Shown one piece after another: positions 36,181 through 43,702 of a stretch of 46,100 nt of DNA (positions are counted from its first letter, which is position 1; the number at the start of each line of letters is the position of its first letter). Under the pieces are notes generated by a model, which was not told the DNA's origin, ran no database searches, and saw nothing but the letters and a program-made list of their open reading frames with translations. This stretch comes from Microcaldota archaeon (GTDB taxonomy: Archaea > Micrarchaeota > Micrarchaeia > Micrarchaeales > CABMGC01), in contig JAGWHJ010000010.1 in the NCBI GenBank assembly GCA_028866835.1, forward strand, positions 1-46,100, read 5' to 3'. A program made the position numbers and the translations under genes.

Positions 36181-36822
36181 ATGGCTAACATAAACCCTAC
36201 AAGGATGAATCTCATAACACTCAAGAGGAGGATAGTCGTTGCGAAGAAGGGGCACGACATCCTCAAGAGGAAGAGGGAGATACTGGTCATAGAGTTCCTG
36301 AAGCTCCTGAAGCAGTCGAAGGAGAGCAGGGCGCTGCTGAACGAACTCGTCCAGCAAGCATACAAGGCGGTGACCATAGCCTCGACATACGTGGGGAACT
36401 ACGAGCTCGAGGACATCTCCTTCAACATGCAGGAGGCGGAGCCAGTGAAGATCAACATAAAGAACATCATGGGCGTGCGCATACCTGAGATAAGCAGGAT
36501 AGACACGAAGCCTGCCATCCAGTCGACGATGCTTCCCGCCGGGCTGGCCGTCGACGACATAGACGATTCATTCACAAGGGCCACCAACGCCATAATAGAC
36601 GTTGCGCAGAGGGAGCAGGGGCTGCGCAGGCTCGTGGTGGAGATAGACAAGACAAAGAGGAGGGTAAACGCGCTCGACTACAAGGTCATACCTGGGATGG
36701 TAAGCCAGTCGGCATACATAAGGATGAGGCTCTCCGAGATGGACAGGGACATGTTCTCCGCGCTGAAGCACGTGAAGAAGAAGCTCTCCAAGTCGCAGAA
36801 GAGGTACGCTTCCGAAGACTAG
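36181..36822 (+). CDS. atpD: A-type ATP synthase subunit D
   Basis: Central rotor shaft. The 213-aa protein has two long helices: NPTRMNLITLKRRIVVAKKG at the N-terminus and KTKRRVNALDYKVIPGM near residue 170, both family signatures. ATG 36181 is 6 nt after the atpB stop. Last gene of the operon; it converges with the paralogue pair on the minus strand with only 2 nt between stops. Confidence 0.93.
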   Translation: MANINPTRMNLITLKRRIVVAKKGHDILKRKREILVIEFLKLLKQSKESRALLNELVQQAYKAVTIASTYVGNYELEDISFNMQEAEPVKINIKNIMGVRIPEISRIDTKPAIQSTMLPAGLAVDDIDDSFTRATNAIIDVAQREQGLRRLVVEIDKTKRRVNALDYKVIPGMVSQSAYIRMRLSEMDRDMFSALKHVKKKLSKSQKRYASED

Positions 36823-36824
36823 TC

Positions 36825-37652
36825 TTATTCCTCGCTTCTGAGGAAGTTCACGAGCTTTCTTATTCCGCTGGTGTCATCCCTGGCCCTGTAATCCTGCACT
36901 GCTTCGGCGATAACACTCTCGGGCACATCCTCTATAGGACTGTAGGACCTGCTCTCCTCTTCCCTTCTCTTCCTCGTGACCTCCTCCTTCGCCGTGAATC
37001 CGACGCCTGTTGGCCGGTCGGGGCTGTAGCTTGCGACAAGCCCACGCCTGTGAGCCACGTAGAAGTCACCGCGGACAAGAGGCCTCACACCGGGACCATG
37101 TATTCTCCAGAATATCCTGAGACTATCGTCCATATGGCCGTTGGGAAGATGGGGCCCTACGGCGAGGGGTACCTTGGTCCTTTTGTCGACCTTGCCCATC
37201 TGACCGTAAACCTGTATGAATGGGGTGAGCATGCGCACGGAATCGGGGTCGGCAAGCACGAAAACATTGTTGCGGTCCCTTTCTACCACGGCCGGATTGA
37301 CGAACAGCCCAACCTTTGGAATCCCTATGGCCGCATCAGGTATGCACTCGGCAGGGAAGACCCAGCGCCTTCCTTCAGAATCCCGGTATGCATCGACAAC
37401 GTCCCTGCCTTCAACGAACATGCCGCCTGTTTCAGGATGAACGACAAGTTCCCTTGTCCATGCGGGATAGTAGCCCTGCCTTTGCAGGCCTTTCCAGTCT
37501 CTTGTGCCCAGAAGTGAGGTGTCGTGAAGCTTGAGGGAAGGAAGTCCGCCCCTGTCTCTGACTGCTTCCATCGCATCAAGAAATCCTAAATTCTGCCTTG
37601 TGGGAACAATAACCGGCCTCATTTCAGGTTTGATTTTTTGTCTTGGAGACAT
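36825..37652 (-). CDS. Unrecognised protein, paralogue of the gene at 37679-38362
   Basis: About 275 aa, no family recognised, soluble and without a signal peptide. It shares with its neighbour VIVPT near the start, AVRDRGGLP, a W..EL.V.PE..G.F segment, GRRWVFPA, LFVNPA, ADPDSV, WRI.G.GVRPLVRG, in the same order over about 200 residues. It has its own charged C-terminal extension (about 65 aa, from KEEVTRKRREEESR). ATG 37673 is possible, but a TATA-like ATATAAAAT at 37677-37685 and GTGAT before ATG 37652 favour the later start. The extension and the pairing suggest divergence after tandem duplication. Function unknown. Confidence 0.7.
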   Translation of the reverse strand: MSPRQKIKPEMRPVIVPTRQNLGFLDAMEAVRDRGGLPSLKLHDTSLLGTRDWKGLQRQGYYPAWTRELVVHPETGGMFVEGRDVVDAYRDSEGRRWVFPAECIPDAAIGIPKVGLFVNPAVVERDRNNVFVLADPDSVRMLTPFIQVYGQMGKVDKRTKVPLAVGPHLPNGHMDDSLRIFWRIHGPGVRPLVRGDFYVAHRRGLVASYSPDRPTGVGFTAKEEVTRKRREEESRSYSPIEDVPESVIAEAVQDYRARDDTSGIRKLVNFLRSEE

Positions 37653-37678
37653 TGGATCACAGTTGTTAATCATGCATT

Positions 37679-38362
37679 TTATATGGTGGAAACGAACGAG
37701 ACGCCAAGACGGACGTTGTCCCTTAATAGCGCAAAGACATCACGCCTTGAACCCTCTGGGTCCTGGCTCTCTTCGATCCCGCCGCGCGCCAGCGGCCTTA
37801 CTCCGATGCCATTAATCCTCCATATCCACCTGGCCTGCTCGTAAGGAATTTCTGCAATTGTGGGTCCCTGAGGCACCCTCGTTGCAGGATCGATCCTGCC
37901 CTTTTGGTGGTTTCCCTGCAAGAATCGCTCCAATATGACAACAGAAGCAGGATCTGCCTGTATTACCACATTGGTGCCTCCCCTCCCTCCTCTCCTGATT
38001 ATTGCAGGGTCGACAAATAGGGCTACGCCACGCCTGCCCAATGCTTCTTCCGGAACAAAAGAAGCAGGGAAGACCCAGCGCCTTCCCTTGTAATCAGGCT
38101 CTGAATCAACAACATCTACGCCCTTCCTGAAAACGCCGGATATCTCCGGATAGACCAATATCTCCCTCGACCATGCCAAAAAATGGTACAAGTTGCCAAG
38201 CTCCCTCCAACGCTCCGAGAATACCAGCGTGTCGTCATGCAATGCGTGCGGCGGCAGTCCGCCGCTGTCCCTGACCGCGGCCCTTGCGGCGAGATAATCG
38301 AGCTCGAACTTCGTTGGGACTATCACATGCGTCCTGGAACCCCTGACCGTTCTCCCTTCCAT
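37679..38362 (-). CDS. Unrecognised protein, paralogue of the gene at 36825-37652
   Basis: About 227 aa, soluble, no recognised family. Core motifs: VIVPTKFELDYL, AVRDSGGLPPHALHDD, WSREILVYPEISGVF, GRRWVFPASFVP, LFVDPAIIRR, QADPASVVILERF and IWRINGIGVRPLARG. It lacks the C-terminal extension of its partner. ATG 38362 fits a TATA box at 38393-38405; TTG 38392 would lie upstream of the predicted transcript start. First gene of the minus-strand pair and divergent from dph6. Confidence 0.7.
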   Translation of the reverse strand: MEGRTVRGSRTHVIVPTKFELDYLAARAAVRDSGGLPPHALHDDTLVFSERWRELGNLYHFLAWSREILVYPEISGVFRKGVDVVDSEPDYKGRRWVFPASFVPEEALGRRGVALFVDPAIIRRGGRGGTNVVIQADPASVVILERFLQGNHQKGRIDPATRVPQGPTIAEIPYEQARWIWRINGIGVRPLARGGIEESQDPEGSRRDVFALLRDNVRLGVSFVSTI

Positions 38363-38392
38363 TTCAGCACACAATTCCTTCTCTATTTCCAA

Positions 38393-38405
38393 TCATATTT
38401 AAAGG
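38393..38405 (-). promoter_or_regulatory. TATA box for the paralogue pair
   Basis: Minus-strand CCTTTAAATATGA, predicting a start near 38374 and a leader of about 12 nt before ATG 38362. Confidence 0.6.
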
Positions 38406-38449
38406 TAACTGCGGCTTTGGCAGATGTGGCGTTCGTTTTAAAAACCAGT

Positions 38450-38458
38450 ATTATAAAC
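38450..38458 (+). promoter_or_regulatory. TATA box for dph6
   Basis: ATTATAAAC, about 34 nt before ATG 38488, which predicts a very short leader. It shares a 95-125-nt divergent region with the promoter of the minus-strand pair. Confidence 0.55.
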
Positions 38459-38487
38459 ATGCGGAGAGCGTATAATAGCGTGCGAAC

Positions 38488-39153
38488 ATGAAGGCGTGCC
38501 TGTACAGCGGCGGCAAGGATTCGACGCTTGCGCTGCATAAGGTAACCGGTCTCGGGATAAAGGTGGACCTGCTCATCACGATGATATCGAAGAGCAGCGA
38601 GAGCTACATGTTCCATTACCCCAACGTGAGGTACACAGCGCTTCAGGCGAGGGCGTTGGGCATAAAGCAGGTATTCGCCGAAACTGAAGGCAGGAAGGAG
38701 GAGGAACTCAAGGATCTGGAACGAGTCATATCCGAGAACGGCGTTGAGCTGCTCGTTACAGGGGCGACTTACAGCAAGTACCAGGCGGACAGGATAGACA
38801 GGCTTGCTAAGAAGCTCGGGGTTGAGCACGTGGCGCCGCTTTGGCACATAGAGCCAAAGCTTGAGCTGGAGGAGATCGCAAGGGACTTCAACGCCATAAT
38901 AACATCCGTGTCAGCGGAAGGGCTTGACGAAAGCCTTCTCGGAAGGAGGATAGACAAGGATGTGATAAGGATACTTGAAGAGGCGAACAGGAAGTACGGC
39001 ATAAACATGCTCTTCGAAGGGGGGGAGGCGGAGAGCTTCGTGCTCGATGCGCCCCTTTTCAAGAAGAGGATAGAGATAACCAGGGCGAGGAAGGACTGGC
39101 ACGGCAACAGGGGCATGTACATGATAGACGAGGCAAAGCTCGTAGGGAAATAG
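38488..39153 (+). CDS. dph6: Diphthine-ammonia ligase (Dph6), PP-loop ATPase
   Basis: Catalyses the ATP-dependent amidation that completes diphthamide on elongation factor 2. The 221-aa protein begins MKACLYSGGKDSTLAL, with PP-loop SGGKDS at residues 7-12; VTGATYSKYQADR and GINMLFEGGEAESFVLDAPLF are conserved blocks of the family. Length is as expected. The gene is 2 nt from the first aminotransferase, so they share a transcript, though no pathway link is evident. Confidence 0.88.
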   Translation: MKACLYSGGKDSTLALHKVTGLGIKVDLLITMISKSSESYMFHYPNVRYTALQARALGIKQVFAETEGRKEEELKDLERVISENGVELLVTGATYSKYQADRIDRLAKKLGVEHVAPLWHIEPKLELEEIARDFNAIITSVSAEGLDESLLGRRIDKDVIRILEEANRKYGINMLFEGGEAESFVLDAPLFKKRIEITRARKDWHGNRGMYMIDEAKLVGK

Positions 39154-39155
39154 GG

Positions 39156-40376
39156 ATGGTTTCTATGGGAACTTTTTCGAGGGCAAGCGCGTTTGCAGGA
39201 GATTCGAACCTAAAGGAAGACCATGTTGCTGACATGCTGACCGAGGAGGGCAAGCGCGTCATAAGGCTCAACAGGGGCGATCCCACTGTCTACTTCCCCA
39301 CTGACAGGTACATGATAGAAGCTTACGTGAAGGCGCTAAAGGCAGGGAGGACGGGATACTCTAACGTCAAAGGGGTGCTCGGGCTCCGTGAAGCGATAGC
39401 CAGGAGGTACTTCAGGAGATATAATGTAAGCTACGATGCAGATGACATAATCATCACCAATGGCGTAAGCGAGGGGCTTGCCATGCTCAACGCGGCGCTG
39501 ATAGACGCGAATGACAGGGCCGTCATATTCAGGCCCTACTATACGCTGTATTACCCTGGCATAAAGACGCGCGGAGGCGTGCCCGTAATCGAGCGCTACA
39601 TGGAGAAGGATGGCTGGAGCGTTGACCTTGATGGACTAAGAAAGTCACTGAAGGGCAGCAGGAAGAGATCAAAGTACCTGCTCATAACAAACCCGAACAA
39701 CCCTACGGGCACGGTGCTTGGCGAGAAAGTCCTGAAGGAGATAGTCGAGATCGCAAAGGACCACGATCTGATACTGATAAGCGACGAGATATACGATGAG
39801 ATAGTATTCAACGGCGCGAAATTCACCAGCATGTCAAGACTTGCAAAGGGCGTGCCCCACGTGATACTCAACGGAGCATCCAAGTGCCTTGATGCAACGG
39901 GATTCAGGATAGGGTTCATGATAATACCTGGCAACGACAGGATTTCAAGGGAATTGAGGGACATCGTTACCGGATTCGCGAGGCTCAGGATATGCGCGAA
40001 CACAACTGCCCAATACGCCGTCGCGGAGGGCCTTAACCGCAATGCCGAGCATGAGAGGGCGTCGCGCGCGATGGCCAATGAGATCGGCAGGCGCGCAGAC
40101 TACATGGCAAGGAAGGTAAACGGGAGCGGCTACATGGACGTGGTCAGGCCGCAGGGAGCTTACTATATCTTCCCGAGAGTGGATACGAATGCTTTCGGGA
40201 TGAAGGATGACCTCGAATTTGTCGATAGGCTCCTTAAGGAGGAAGGCGTGGAACTTACGGGAGGGTCCTCCTTCGGCGAGAAAGAGCACCTTAGAATCGT
40301 GACGCTTGCCCCAAAAGATATATTAGAGTTGGCTATCAATAGGATAACCGCCTTCTGCAAGAGGCATTCTAAATAG
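39156..40376 (+). CDS. Class I/II aminotransferase, tandem copy 1
   Basis: A 406-aa PLP aminotransferase of fold type I, closest in pattern to archaeal alanine/aspartate aminotransferases. GDPTVYFPT, FRPYYTLYYPG, LITNPNNPTGTVL, LISDEIYDEIVF, and the Schiff-base lysine K243 in NGASKCLDATGFRIGF are all present. The C-terminus GSSFGEKEHLRIVTL holds the arginine that binds the substrate carboxylate. ATG 39156 or ATG 39165 may be the start. The substrate cannot be read from sequence. It is followed after 29 nt by a close paralogue. Confidence 0.88.
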   Translation: MVSMGTFSRASAFAGDSNLKEDHVADMLTEEGKRVIRLNRGDPTVYFPTDRYMIEAYVKALKAGRTGYSNVKGVLGLREAIARRYFRRYNVSYDADDIIITNGVSEGLAMLNAALIDANDRAVIFRPYYTLYYPGIKTRGGVPVIERYMEKDGWSVDLDGLRKSLKGSRKRSKYLLITNPNNPTGTVLGEKVLKEIVEIAKDHDLILISDEIYDEIVFNGAKFTSMSRLAKGVPHVILNGASKCLDATGFRIGFMIIPGNDRISRELRDIVTGFARLRICANTTAQYAVAEGLNRNAEHERASRAMANEIGRRADYMARKVNGSGYMDVVRPQGAYYIFPRVDTNAFGMKDDLEFVDRLLKEEGVELTGGSSFGEKEHLRIVTLAPKDILELAINRITAFCKRHSK

Positions 40377-40405
40377 GCAGACTATACGGATTAGAGTGAT
40401 GGCCA

Positions 40406-41629
40406 GTGGACGTGATTTCTAATTTCAGCAAAAACGCCGAGAATGCAATAGAGGAGGAGACGGCAACGGCGGAAAGGCTTGAGCGAGAGGGCAGGAAGCT
40501 CACGAGGCTCAACATAGGCGATCCGGCAGTATTCTTTCCAACCCCGAAGTACCTTACAGAAGCTTATGCAAAGGCGCTCGCGCAGGGAAAGACGCATTAC
40601 GTCAATCCAAGGGGCATACTGCAGCTTAGGGAGGCGGTCTCTGCCAGATACAAGCGCCATTACAAAGTTGACATAAGCGCATCCGATGGCATATTCATAA
40701 CAAACGGCGTCAGCGAGGCCATAATGTCGCTCAACATAATGCTGGTGAACCCCGGCGAGATGGGCATACTATTCACCCCTTATTATGCGATATGCAAAAG
40801 CTCCCTTGGCCTTGCCGGAGGAGATCCGCTCCTGATGCCGTACAACGAGGAGAAGGGCTGGGAGCTTGATACAGAGGAGTTGGAGGCAAAGATAAGTGCG
40901 GGGAGGAAGGAGGGCAAGCGCATAAAGTACATGATGGTCACAAATCCCAGCAACCCTACCGGGATGGTGCTTGACAGGAAGACGCTCGAGAGGCTTGTCG
41001 AGGTAGCGAAGAACAACGACATAATCATAATAAGCGATGAGATATACGATGAAATAATTTATGCAGGGGTAAAGTTCACTAGCATGTGCCAGGTCGCCAA
41101 GGGCGTTCCGCACATAATCCTAAATGGCGCTTCGAAGGACCTTGATGCAACTGGATTCAGGATAGGATTCACGCTGATCCCTGAAAACGACAGGGCATCG
41201 GAAGCAATGAGGTTGAAGTTTGAGGAGCTTCTTGGCATGAGGCTGTGCGCGAACACCCCTGCGCAGTATGCGATAGCCGATGGCATAAACAACGTCGATG
41301 AGAACAAGAAGGAGGTGAAGGAGCTTGTCGCTGCCATCGAGGAGAGGTCAAGGTTCGCCACTAAACTGATAAACGAGAGCAGGTACATGCACGTTGTGCC
41401 GCCCAGGGGTGCATACTATATCTTCCCGAAGCTTGACATGAAGATGCTGAACCTGAAGAACGACAGGGAGTTCGTGCATACGTTGCTACTCGAGGAAGGC
41501 GTCCTCCTCACAAGGGGGTCTGGTTTCGGTTGCCACGACCATGTAAGGCTGGTTGCGCTCCCGCCAAAAGAGATATTAGAATTAGCTATAGAAAAGATTA
41601 ATGCATTCTGCAAGAGGCATTCAAGGTAA
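40406..41629 (+). CDS. Class I/II aminotransferase, tandem copy 2
   Basis: 407 aa, clearly a tandem duplicate of the preceding gene; motifs correspond one to one (GDPAVFFPT, FTPYYAICKSS, MVTNPSNPTGMVL, IISDEIYDEIIY, K244 in NGASKDLDATGFRIGF, GSGFGCHDHVRLVAL). Residues around the substrate differ (for example YYAICKSS against YYTLYYPG), which suggests different amino-group donors or acceptors. Start GTG 40406 has GAGTGAT five bases upstream; the nearby ATG 40399 opens only a seven-codon frame. The tRNA-Val gene follows 12 nt after the stop. Confidence 0.88.
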   Translation: MDVISNFSKNAENAIEEETATAERLEREGRKLTRLNIGDPAVFFPTPKYLTEAYAKALAQGKTHYVNPRGILQLREAVSARYKRHYKVDISASDGIFITNGVSEAIMSLNIMLVNPGEMGILFTPYYAICKSSLGLAGGDPLLMPYNEEKGWELDTEELEAKISAGRKEGKRIKYMMVTNPSNPTGMVLDRKTLERLVEVAKNNDIIIISDEIYDEIIYAGVKFTSMCQVAKGVPHIILNGASKDLDATGFRIGFTLIPENDRASEAMRLKFEELLGMRLCANTPAQYAIADGINNVDENKKEVKELVAAIEERSRFATKLINESRYMHVVPPRGAYYIFPKLDMKMLNLKNDREFVHTLLLEEGVLLTRGSGFGCHDHVRLVALPPKEILELAIEKINAFCKRHSR

Positions 41630-41641
41630 GAATAAGAGGAC

Positions 41642-41712
41642 GGAGGCATAGTCTAATGGTAGGACGACACCCTTACACGGTGTAGGTCTGGGTTCGATTC
41701 CCTGTGCCTCCA
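41642..41712 (+). tRNA. tRNA-Val (anticodon UAC)
   Basis: 71 nt, no intron, CCA not encoded. Acceptor GGAGGCA pairs with TGCCTCC, discriminator A. D arm GTC/GAC, anticodon stem ACACC/GGTGT with loop CTTACAC (anticodon TAC at 41674-41676), T arm CTGGG-TTCGATT-CCCTG. The T stem has one T-T mismatch (41689 with 41703). Short variable loop AGGT. Confidence 0.93.
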
Positions 41713-41783
41713 TACTTATAAAATAATTGAATTGGCCTTGAATTATAATACTTATTAAGGTCTAATGCAATCCAATTGATGAC

Positions 41784-42599
41784 ATGGACAATTTAAAAAC
41801 AATGTTGGCGCTTGGGATTGTGGTGATAATAGTTATAGCAGCTATTATATTCAGTGGTAGTGTATTATCAAAACAGCATATAAATATTACTACATCCATA
41901 AATGTAGTCGCAGATCCTTATTCAAGTGTGCTTAATGTATCTAATTTCAACCTTACAAATCTGATAAATTTGCAGAATAATGAGTTTTATGCTTTGAACA
42001 AGCTTAATCTGACTTTTAGCTTGCTTTTAATCCCTACGCCACAACATGTCTTCAATTATAGAATTTATGATGGTAATTCAGTTATAAGACTGCCATATAC
42101 CGAATCGCTCATAGAGATTGTAAGGTCAAAAAACGGCACATATATATCAGGTAATTACGTGTATATAAATTATACATCGGTCTTTAAGACAGGGGACAAT
42201 TTTTACGGGTGCACTGACACATCATGTTTTAATGCAACATCCACATCAGCTCCTGAGGTATATCAAGATTTGGCGATATTGAACTTCTCTTCTCTTGATG
42301 GATTCGGTAATAAGAATTACACCATACATCTAGCAAATCTGCATCAAACAAGCTATAATGGATATCCTTGCAGTTATTTTTCTATTATAAGGACAAATTC
42401 AAGTCCGCAGTATCAAGGAAACGTTTCTATATGTATATCCACAGACAACCATATTCCCGTACAAGTTTCGTATATTATTACGTCTAATTCCTCAAAGACA
42501 TTGTTACTCAATTTTACGGTTATCAACATTAATAAAAATGTAAATCAGAGTCAAGTTAGTCTTCCAGCACCTGTCAATAACTCAGAATTGAATAAATAA
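41784..42599 (+). CDS. Membrane-anchored secreted protein, AT-rich, unknown function
   Basis: 271 aa with an N-terminal hydrophobic segment (about 8-30) and an extracellular body with many N-X-S/T sequons. Two cysteine pairs are visible: GCTDTSCFN near the middle and GYPCSY with VSICIS nearer the end. The second half has the same outline as the protein at 43703-44467 (G.PC......, then C.S....IPV.V), so the two may be distant relatives. Codon use is markedly AT-rich (ATA, TTA, AAT) compared with the neighbouring aminotransferases. It lies 71 nt after tRNA-Val. ATG 41784 is used. Confidence 0.75.
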   Translation: MDNLKTMLALGIVVIIVIAAIIFSGSVLSKQHINITTSINVVADPYSSVLNVSNFNLTNLINLQNNEFYALNKLNLTFSLLLIPTPQHVFNYRIYDGNSVIRLPYTESLIEIVRSKNGTYISGNYVYINYTSVFKTGDNFYGCTDTSCFNATSTSAPEVYQDLAILNFSSLDGFGNKNYTIHLANLHQTSYNGYPCSYFSIIRTNSSPQYQGNVSICISTDNHIPVQVSYIITSNSSKTLLLNFTVININKNVNQSQVSLPAPVNNSELNK

Positions 42600-42774
42600 C
42601 CATAAAGATAAACCAATAAAATTGATTTTTGATATTAGATTCAAACAAACTTTAATGCGTTTGTATATAAAGGGAGTCTGAACTGCTAATTAAATATCAT
42701 ATGCCTCCACATACGCTTCCACATACTATGATTATTATAAACCATTCCCCCCAATATAATCCCATAGTGATATA
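42600..42774 (+). promoter_or_regulatory. Upstream region of the cold-shock gene: two TATA boxes and a short tandem repeat
   Basis: TATATAAAG at 42664-42672 would give a start near 42690 and a leader of about 85 nt. TTATTATAAA at 42732-42741 would give a start near 42763 and a leader of about 12 nt. Between them TCCACATAC occurs twice, 12 nt apart (42706 and 42718). GTGAT at 42767-42771 may be the ribosome site. The rest is AT-rich with no ORF. Confidence 0.5.
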
Positions 42775-42966
42775 ATGAAAGGAAAAGTGAAGATGTTCAA
42801 TCCTGAAAGAGGATTCGGATTCATAACCGGCGATGACGGAAAGGACACATACTTCCACAAGACCGCTGTAGAAGGTGGTGCAACCCTAGCTGTAGGCGAC
42901 TCGGTAGAGTACGAGATAGAGCAGGGAGACCGCGGAGCACGTGCAAAGAACGTAAAGAAGGTATAG
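42775..42966 (+). CDS. Cold-shock domain protein (CspA family)
   Basis: 63 aa, a single OB-fold cold-shock domain. GKVKMFNPERGFGFITGDDG holds RNP1 (GFGFI), and DTYFHKTAV holds the RNP2-like motif. It binds single-stranded RNA or DNA and probably acts as an RNA chaperone. CSD proteins are common in bacteria and patchy in archaea, so transfer is possible. Codon use is closer to that of the host genes than to the AT-rich neighbour upstream. Confidence 0.92.
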   Translation: MKGKVKMFNPERGFGFITGDDGKDTYFHKTAVEGGATLAVGDSVEYEIEQGDRGARAKNVKKV

Positions 42967-43090
42967 TGCCTTAGGTTATGATAAAAAGCAGCCGAAGAGA
43001 GTTAGTTTTGTGGGCCGCCTAATAGATATCTTTAGAGATCCAAGGAGATTTAACCAGACTTCAAGTTTCTTGTACCTCGATATTATAGAA

Positions 43091-43118
43091 AATTATATAT
43101 ATCTATAGTCATATATAG
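43091..43118 (+). promoter_or_regulatory. Promoter and possible operator of the toxin-antitoxin pair
   Basis: TATATATAT at 43094-43102 lies about 26 nt before ATG 43125, so the message should be nearly leaderless. The inverted repeat CTATA (43103-43107) and TATAG (43114-43118) lies between TATA box and start, where a ribbon-helix-helix antitoxin would repress. The stretch from 42967 to 43090 contains no gene that I can see. Confidence 0.5.
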
Positions 43119-43124
43119 TAAACT

Positions 43125-43358
43125 ATGGAAACAACAACTATACAAATAAGGAAGGCGCTAAAGAAGAAGCTTGAAGAGCTTAAGGCTTACCCTAATGAGA
43201 CGATGGACCAACTCATCGAAAGACTCGCTGACAGTAAGATAGACTACGAACCTCTTTCTGAAGAAGAGATAAAGGGGATAGAGAAAGGATTGGCTGACAT
43301 AAAGGCGGGAAGGGTTTATACACTAGAAGAAGTTAGGAAGAAACTTGGGATTAAATGA
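43125..43358 (+). CDS. RelB-like antitoxin
   Basis: 77 aa. The N-terminus TTTIQIRKALKKKLEELK with NETMDQLIERL has the pattern of a ribbon-helix-helix DNA-binding domain. The C-terminus GLADIKAGRVYTLEEVRKKLGIK is the usual toxin-binding tail of archaeal RelB-type antitoxins. The stop overlaps the start of the toxin gene by 4 nt (ATGA). Together with the toxin it forms a complete type II module. Confidence 0.85.
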   Translation: METTTIQIRKALKKKLEELKAYPNETMDQLIERLADSKIDYEPLSEEEIKGIEKGLADIKAGRVYTLEEVRKKLGIK

Positions 43359-43612
43359 CGTATAACGTCGTCTTATCACAAGAAGCTGAAAAGGACCTTG
43401 AATCATTAGATAAGCATGCTATAAACAGAATAGTAATAAAACTAGATAGCATACGGGAACAGCCCCAGAATTATGTGAAACGACTAGTAGGCGTTCCTCT
43501 TTACAGTTTGCTGGTAGGTGACTACAGAGTAATTATGGATATTAAAAATAAAGAGATCATAATATTTGTGATTAAGATAGGTCATAGAAGCAGAGTTTAT
43601 AATGACGTTTAG
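43355..43612 (+). CDS. RelE/ParE-superfamily toxin
   Basis: 85 aa with the RelE fold pattern: YNVVLSQEAEKDLESLDK, then a helical hairpin, then VPLYSLLVGDYRVIMDI and IIFVIKIGHRSRVYND. The conserved positive and aromatic residues of mRNA-cleaving RelE toxins (R in GDYRV, H and R in GHRSRVY) are present, so it is probably an active ribosome-dependent mRNA interferase. Coupled to the antitoxin by overlap. Confidence 0.88.
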   Translation: MTYNVVLSQEAEKDLESLDKHAINRIVIKLDSIREQPQNYVKRLVGVPLYSLLVGDYRVIMDIKNKEIIIFVIKIGHRSRVYNDV

Positions 43613-43641
43613 AGATGCGCGAAATCTGAACTTATATGGGA

Positions 43642-43659
43642 ACCCCGCGCCTCCGAACT
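43642..43659 (+). repeat. Degenerate copy of the tRNA-Val 3' end (possible attachment site)
   Basis: ACCCCGCGCCTCCGAACT matches the tRNA 3' end and following bases (41699-41716) at 13 of 18 positions by eye. It lies just after the toxin-antitoxin pair, in the place where the outer boundary of an island integrated at tRNA-Val would be. Match is weak; no integrase gene is present. Confidence 0.25.
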
Positions 43660-43663
43660 CATA

Positions 43664-43673
43664 GTTATATAAC
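43664..43673 (+). promoter_or_regulatory. TATA box for the 254-aa secreted protein
   Basis: GTTATATAAC, centred about 35 nt before GTG 43703; it is a perfect palindrome. Confidence 0.5.
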
Positions 43674-43702
43674 TTATTGTCGATAGCTTATCGGGTATAA
43701 TT

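Noticed and set aside
41705-42709. TGCCTCCA at 41705-41712 and 42702-42709 as a confident att pair
   Set aside because: Only 8 nt match exactly, and the second copy is part of a local tandem repeat; kept only as a weak hint within the island finding.
42967-43090. Possible C/D box RNA (ATGATAA near 42977)
   Set aside because: No matching D box and no C'/D' elements at proper spacing could be found by eye.
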